Source of the DNA: JAQGMJ01 sp036271855
GTDB lineage: Bacteria > Pseudomonadota > Gammaproteobacteria > Burkholderiales > JAEUOS01
Assembly (NCBI GenBank): GCA_036271855.1
Contig: DATAZV010000026.1
Coordinates: forward strand, 1 to 8,818
DNA length: 8,818 nt
Reading direction: 5' to 3'
The notes under the pieces were generated by a model that had not been told where the DNA came from, did not search any database, and saw only the letters and a list, made by a program, of their open reading frames with translations. This document shows, piece by piece, positions 5,733-8,818 of this stretch; positions within the stretch are counted from its first letter, which is position 1; each line of letters begins with the position of its first letter. The translations under genes were made by a program, and so were the position numbers.

Positions 5733-7442
5733 ATGAACGCTAACGCATTTCGCACCATCTTCAACGTGGCCATCGCCACCGGCCTGACCATCCTGGTGGT
5801 CATTGCCTGGCTGGCCTATGGCGCGGTCGATGCGGCGATCACCAGCGGCCGCCAGGAAACCCACACCCAGGAGGTGCTCACCGGGGTGGAAGAGATCTTC
5901 GCCCAGTCCGAGCGTGCCACTGCCGCCGCGCATCGCTATGCCGCCTATGGCGACAACCGCGCGCTGGACAATTTCCATACCCTGGCCACTTCGCGCGTGC
6001 CCAAGGAGCTGGCCGACGTCGTCGCCCTGACCCACGAAGACCCGCTGCAGCAACAGCGCCTGGAGGAACTGGATGCGGCGCTGCGCGAGCAATTCGCCCT
6101 GCTGGAAAAAATCATCATGGCGCGCGTGCGCCCCGGCCAGCCGCCGCCCGACTACGACAAGCTCAATCCGCTGGAGGAGCGCATCGCCAGCCTGGCGGGT
6201 GCGGTGCGCGCGCAGGAGACCGGCCTGCTCTCGGCCTACCGCGAGCGCGCCGCGCGCACCGCGCGCGCCGCCCAGCTCACCACTTTCTGGGGCGGCCTGT
6301 TGACCATGCTTCTGGTCGGCGGCGCCTGGTGGATCGCGCGCCGCTACGACCACGAGCGCGAACTGGTCGAAGGGCGCCTGCGCGCCGCCGAGGAGGGCGT
6401 GCGGCGCCTCACCGATTCGGTCCCCGGGATGATTTGCTACCTCGACCGCGAGCGCCGCATCATCTATCACAACCGCACCTACCGCGAGGTGCTGGGCCTG
6501 ACGCGCGAGCAGATCGAGGGGCTCCCCGCCCATGCGGTGGTCGGCGCCGACGTCTATGCGCAATCGCATGCCTATGTCGAGCGCGCGCTGGCCGGCGAAA
6601 CCGTGGCCTTCGAGCGGGTGCACAGCCTGGCCAATGGAGAGATTCGCCATCTGGCCTGCAGCTATACACCGGACCTCGACGGCGAAGGCAACGTGATCGG
6701 ACTCTACGGCATGCATCTGGACATTACCGAGCGCAAGCGCGCCGAAGCGATGAAGGGCGAATTCATCGCCCAGGTCAGCCACGAGTTGCGCACCCCGCTG
6801 ACCTCCATCCTGGGGGCGCTGGAAATCGTCAACGACGGCATTGCCGGCGAGCTGCCGGTGCACGCCGTGCGCATGGTGCGCATTGCCCACGCCAATACGG
6901 AAAGGCTGCTCAAGCTGGTGGGTGAAATCCTCGACGTGCAAAAGATGAGCGCCGGGCAATTCGAAGTCAAGCGCGAGCCGGTCGACGTCGCGCTGCTGGT
7001 GCGCCAGGCGGTCAATGCCAGCGCCGGCTTCGCGCAAAAGGCCGGTGTCACCCTGGCCGCCGCCGGCCTGCCGGAGTCCGCCGCCGCCATCGGCGACTCC
7101 GACCGGATTGTCCAGGTGGTCAGCAACCTGGTCTCCAATGCGGTCAAATTCTCGCCGCGCGGCGGCGCGGTGCAGGTGGCGATGCAAGTGCAGCCGCGCT
7201 TTGTCAGCGTCGCGGTGATCGACCGTGGCGAGGGCATTCCGCGCGCGGTGCAGCCGCGCGTGTTCGAGCGTTTTTTCCAGGGCAGCACCATTCAAGGCAC
7301 GGGACTCGGCCTGGCGATCAGCAAGGGCATCATCGACATGATGGGCGGGGTGATCGGCTTCGAAAGTCAGGAGGGGCGCGGCTCGACCTTCCATTTCACC
7401 CTGCCGCGCAGCGTGCTGGTGGAGGAGGCCGCAAATGCCTAA
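5733..7442 (+). CDS. membrane sensor histidine kinase (CHASE3-like sensor, PAS, HisKA, HATPase_c)
   Basis: 569 residues from the ATG at 5733. This start is chosen because the first membrane helix (about 9-30, FNVAIATGLTILVVIAWLAYG) follows directly; no strong ribosome site precedes it. A periplasmic, mostly helical region (about 31-181) resembles CHASE3, with the ...VVALTHEDPLQQQRLEEL... pattern. The second membrane helix is at about 182-203. A PAS domain (about 222-335) starts RRLTDSVPGMICYLDRERR and ends with GMHLDITERKRAE. The HisKA domain has FIAQVSHELRTPLTSILGAL with phospho-acceptor His350. The catalytic domain has N box NLVSNAVKFS (465-474), G1 DRGEGIP, an F box with FERFFQG, and G2 GTGLGLAI (522-529). 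All catalytic motifs are intact. It has no receiver or Hpt domain of its own; both are encoded separately nearby. Its gene overlaps the next by 8 nt. The signal sensed is unknown. Confidence 0.93.
   Translation: MNANAFRTIFNVAIATGLTILVVIAWLAYGAVDAAITSGRQETHTQEVLTGVEEIFAQSERATAAAHRYAAYGDNRALDNFHTLATSRVPKELADVVALTHEDPLQQQRLEELDAALREQFALLEKIIMARVRPGQPPPDYDKLNPLEERIASLAGAVRAQETGLLSAYRERAARTARAAQLTTFWGGLLTMLLVGGAWWIARRYDHERELVEGRLRAAEEGVRRLTDSVPGMICYLDRERRIIYHNRTYREVLGLTREQIEGLPAHAVVGADVYAQSHAYVERALAGETVAFERVHSLANGEIRHLACSYTPDLDGEGNVIGLYGMHLDITERKRAEAMKGEFIAQVSHELRTPLTSILGALEIVNDGIAGELPVHAVRMVRIAHANTERLLKLVGEILDVQKMSAGQFEVKREPVDVALLVRQAVNASAGFAQKAGVTLAAAGLPESAAAIGDSDRIVQVVSNLVSNAVKFSPRGGAVQVAMQVQPRFVSVAVIDRGEGIPRAVQPRVFERFFQGSTIQGTGLGLAISKGIIDMMGGVIGFESQEGRGSTFHFTLPRSVLVEEAANA
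7421..7428 (+). promoter_or_regulatory. ribosome binding site of the lone receiver, inside the kinase gene
   Basis: GGAGGAGG lies 6 nt before the ATG at 7435 and is within the last codons of the kinase gene. It is a strong Shine-Dalgarno match that fixes the start and supports translational coupling. Confidence 0.8.
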
Positions 7443-7842
7443 GGCCGTCATCCCGCTCAAGCGCATCCTGCAGATCGACGACGACGAGGACATCCTGATC
7501 GTCGGCCAGACCGCGCTGCAGGGCTACGGCGGCTTCGAGGTGCGCATCGCCCAGAGCGGCGGCGAGGCGCTGGAAGTGGCGCGCTCCTTCACCCCGCAAC
7601 TGATCCTGCTCGACTGGATGATGCCGGGAATGGATGGACTCGCCACCCTGCAGGCCCTGCACCAGGCGCCGGCGCTGGTACAGGTGCCGGTGGTCTATCT
7701 CACCGCCGCGGTGTCACCCGGCCTACGCGAGGCGGCCCTGGCCGCCGGCGCGGTCGAGGTGCTGATCAAACCCTTCGTGCCGCGCCGGCTGGTGGCCGAC
7801 CTGAACCAGATCTGGGCGCGCTGCGCGGCTTCGGCGGCCTGA
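7435..7842 (+). CDS. single-domain response regulator (stand-alone receiver)
   Basis: 135 residues that are only a receiver domain. The acidic cluster is Asp15-Asp16-Asp17 (ILQIDDDEDI). The phospho-acceptor is Asp60 in LILLDWMMPGMDG. Switch Thr90 lies in VVYLTAA and Lys112 in VLIKPFVP. It ends about 20 residues after the last receiver helix, with no output domain. The start overlaps the kinase stop by 8 nt (ATGCCTAA) and has a strong GGAGGAGG ribosome site, so the two are made together. A lone receiver fused by operon to a kinase, with an Hpt protein and a DNA-binding regulator next door, suits the role of phosphate shuttle (Spo0F-like) between kinase and Hpt. Alternatives are a phosphate sink or a CheY-like protein-binding output. 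Confidence 0.93.
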   Translation: MPKAVIPLKRILQIDDDEDILIVGQTALQGYGGFEVRIAQSGGEALEVARSFTPQLILLDWMMPGMDGLATLQALHQAPALVQVPVVYLTAAVSPGLREAALAAGAVEVLIKPFVPRRLVADLNQIWARCAASAA

Positions 7843-7851
7843 GCTGAGTCC

Positions 7852-7875
7852 GCGCCGGCGCTATCATGGCGCCAT
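7852..7875. repeat. overlapping GC-rich palindromes after the receiver gene
   Basis: GCGCCGGCGC (7852-7861) and ATGGCGCCAT (7866-7875) are perfect palindromes. GGCGC/GCGCC (7857-7861/7869-7873) can also pair as a hairpin. They start 9 nt after the receiver stop. There is no T-run, so a transcript-end or protein-binding role is possible but unproven. Confidence 0.3.
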
Positions 7876-7953
7876 CGGCGGCTGTCAGGCTGCCCGCCGC
7901 CCTGGCACTATCATTGCAAGCTGGTCTGCGGACCGTTTGCCGTCCGACCCTAC

Positions 7954-7958
7954 AGGAG
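7954..7958 (+). promoter_or_regulatory. ribosome binding site of the AtzH/HpxZ-like gene
   Basis: AGGAG sits 6 nt before the ATG at 7965. It decides this start over the in-frame upstream ATG at 7866, whose extension is not conserved-looking. Confidence 0.8.
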
Positions 7959-7964
7959 CAAGCT

Positions 7965-8351
7965 ATGCAGGAAATCAATCTGCCCGAGGTGGTAGCCGAA
8001 GTCACCGCCGCCTTTAATCGCTACGAAGTAGCGCTCAATGCAAACGATGTCGATGTCCTCGATGAGCTGTTCTGGAAAAATCCGCTGACTATCCGCTACG
8101 GCATCGGCGAAGTCCTCTACGGTTATGCCGAAATCGCCGCCTTCCGCTCGGCACGCTCGCCGGTCGGCCTGGCGCGCACCACCAGCAGGACCGTGATCAC
8201 CACCTATGGCCGCGACATGGCCACCGCCAATACGCTGTTCGAGCGCGAATCGACCGCCGGCAAGATCGGCCGCCAGAGCCAGACCTGGATGCGCACCGCC
8301 GACGGCTGGCGCGTGGTGTCGGCGCACGTCAGCGTGATTCCCAAGGCCTGA
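7965..8351 (+). CDS. hpxZ: AtzH-like / HpxZ-family protein (DUF3225, SnoaL/NTF2-like fold)
   Basis: 128 residues, cytosolic. The sequence INLPEVVAEVTAAFNRYEVAL, LFW, TIRYGIGEVLYG, IAAFRSAR, the TVITTYGRDMATANTLFERE stretch, GRQSQTW and GWRVVSAHVS is the characteristic pattern of the AtzH-like family. That family includes HpxZ of oxalurate catabolism and AtzH of the cyanuric acid pathway. Tyr20 and Arg44 have the same spacing (24) as the Tyr and Arg I recall being reported as needed for AtzH activity on 1,3-dicarboxyurea. The usual partner, an AtzE/HpxW-type amidase or its AtzG-like subunit, is not in the window, so the substrate cannot be set from context. The upstream gap is 122 nt and the preceding gene is signalling-related, so it probably has its own promoter. 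The family call is firm; oxalurate function is only by name. Confidence 0.85.
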   Translation: MQEINLPEVVAEVTAAFNRYEVALNANDVDVLDELFWKNPLTIRYGIGEVLYGYAEIAAFRSARSPVGLARTTSRTVITTYGRDMATANTLFERESTAGKIGRQSQTWMRTADGWRVVSAHVSVIPKA

Positions 8352-8376
8352 GACCGGTGGTTTGGCGGTGGTGAAA

Positions 8377-8396
8377 ATCAACCACACTTAGTTGAT
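8377..8396. repeat. inverted repeat ATCAAC/GTTGAT
   Basis: A 6-bp perfect stem with the 8-nt spacer CACACTTA, just after the hpxZ-like gene. It overlaps a second possible hairpin, GTGGT/ACCAC (8368-8372/8381-8385), so the two would be mutually exclusive. There is no T-run. Confidence 0.4.
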
Positions 8397-8583
8397 CGAC
8401 CGGTGTATGTTTGGAACATGGCGCCGGCGCGATTGCCGCCAGGCCTTGTTCTTTGACATTGCCGGAAAATGCGGCGGCCTCTGGTCGCAGCGGCACCATC
8501 GCTGGGGGTACAGACCAACACATTTGTGGTCGCTCGTGCCCTCAAACGCCTGTCCTTTGCCGGGAAACCAGGCGGTGAAAATT

Positions 8584-8615
8584 GCGAAAACCACCGTGAT
8601 TTACCGTGGTTTCGC
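8584..8615. repeat. imperfect inverted repeat with 10-bp arms
   Basis: GCGAAAACCAC and GTGGTTTCGC pair over 10 bp with one bulged A, around an 11-nt loop. It is the strongest hairpin in this non-coding stretch apart from the terminator. Confidence 0.5.
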
Positions 8616-8704
8616 CGGGGAGCGGGCGTCGCGCTACTACATGTGTGTTGACCGGTGCGCAAAAAACCGGAAAAACACCCGCTTTTCTTAACATGCACGT
8701 AGAA

Positions 8705-8724
8705 ACGGCCGCGAAAGCGGCCGT
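8705..8724 (-). terminator. intrinsic terminator of the minus-strand gene
   Basis: The perfect 8-bp stem ACGGCCGC/GCGGCCGT closes a 4-nt loop, 25 nt past the stop codon of the minus-strand gene. On that strand it runs into TTTCT, a short U-tract; the plus-strand side has no T-run. It therefore ends the minus-strand transcript. Confidence 0.75.
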
Positions 8725-8749
8725 GAGGTTTGGGATGGGTGAGGGGACC

Positions 8750-8818
8750 TTACTTGCCGCCCAGGGTTTCCTGCGCCCACTTGGCGTAGTCGGCATCGCG
8801 GGTCAGTTGCTTCATCAG
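8750..8818 (-). CDS. C-terminal 22 residues of an unidentified protein (rest outside window)
   Basis: The minus-strand frame is open to the window edge and ends LMKQLTRDADYAKWAQETLG-GK with TAA at plus 8750-8752. The hairpin terminator just downstream supports it as a real gene end. Codon use (GCC, GAC, CTG, AAG) fits the neighbours. A helical, charged C-terminus of the 'DADYAKWA' sort occurs in periplasmic substrate-binding proteins such as the TctC/Bug type, but 22 residues cannot settle that. It converges on the hpxZ-like gene. Confidence 0.65.
   Translation of the reverse strand: MMKQLTRDADYAKWAQETLGGK

Larger units (their letters stand above)
8352..8749. other. gene-free 400-nt stretch with many short inverted repeats
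   Basis: I find no convincing gene here. The open frames present (for example 8392-8691 on + and 8378-8698 on -) look like random Arg/Cys/Trp-rich peptides. The stretch holds inverted repeats at 8368-8385, 8377-8396, 8513-8531 and 8584-8615, three copies of GACCGGTG (8352, 8398, 8650) and a repeated GGCGGTGAAAAT-like element (8364-8378 and 8571-8582). An A-rich run (8661-8675) and TTTTCTT (8683-8689) follow. It is visibly less GC-rich than its neighbours. It could encode a structured RNA or be the remains of a mobile element. Confidence 0.55.

Noticed and set aside
5571..7493. 640-codon open frame on the minus strand
   Set aside because: It is antisense to the histidine kinase, whose catalytic motifs are all intact. 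The antisense peptide (His/Ala/Gly/Arg-rich) matches nothing I recognise.
8453..8481. TTGACA at 8453 as a sigma70 promoter
   Set aside because: The position 17 nt downstream is GC-rich with no -10 box, so the -35 match alone is not convincing.
8392..8691. 99-codon plus-strand and overlapping minus-strand frames in the 3' gap
   Set aside because: Cys/Arg/Trp-rich random-looking peptides, no ribosome site and several conflicting frames in the same DNA.
8352..8700. CRISPR array
   Set aside because: The repeats are short (8-12 nt), irregularly spaced and of different types; there are no regular 28-37-nt repeats with unique spacers.

Overview
The window is GC-rich, with strong third-position GC bias and many long antisense shadow frames. 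Its gene content is an IcmF/TssM protein, a tRNA-Ser with an encoded CCA, split two-component parts and an AtzH/HpxZ-like protein. Together these suggest a betaproteobacterium, most plausibly Oxalobacteraceae (Massilia/Duganella/Janthinobacterium-like). The family-level placement is inference; no marker gene is present.

Layout. (1) 1-4170, + strand: the 5'-truncated end of a very large TssM/IcmF-family gene, an inner-membrane component of the type VI secretion (T6SS) membrane complex. It carries an unusual C-terminal SPOR-like peptidoglycan-binding domain. (2) 4234-4323, - strand: a complete tRNA-Ser(UGA) whose 3' end faces the T6SS gene. (3) 4381-5408, - strand: a two-gene operon in the order Hpt-domain protein then OmpR-type response regulator, joined by a TGATG stop/start overlap. 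(4) 5409-5732: a divergent intergenic region of about 320 nt with stem-loops and promoter-like boxes. (5) 5733-7842, + strand: a membrane sensor histidine kinase with a CHASE3-like sensor and PAS, HisKA and HATPase domains, overlapping by 8 nt a stand-alone receiver-domain protein. (6) 7965-8351, + strand: an AtzH/HpxZ-like small protein of the SnoaL/NTF2 fold. (7) 8352-8749: a 400-nt gene-free stretch rich in short inverted repeats. (8) 8750-8818, - strand: the last 22 codons of an unidentified gene, followed by a hairpin terminator.

How the genes may work together. The four signalling genes make up the parts list of a complete His-Asp-His-Asp phosphorelay split over four polypeptides in two divergent operons: kinase His350, lone receiver Asp60, Hpt His63, and Asp51 of the DNA-binding regulator. 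The logic is that of the Spo0 relay, but the protein architecture is different. This and the TssM-SPOR fusion are the two observations most worth following up. Nothing in the sequence ties the relay to the T6SS gene; the tRNA separates them and they are on opposite strands.
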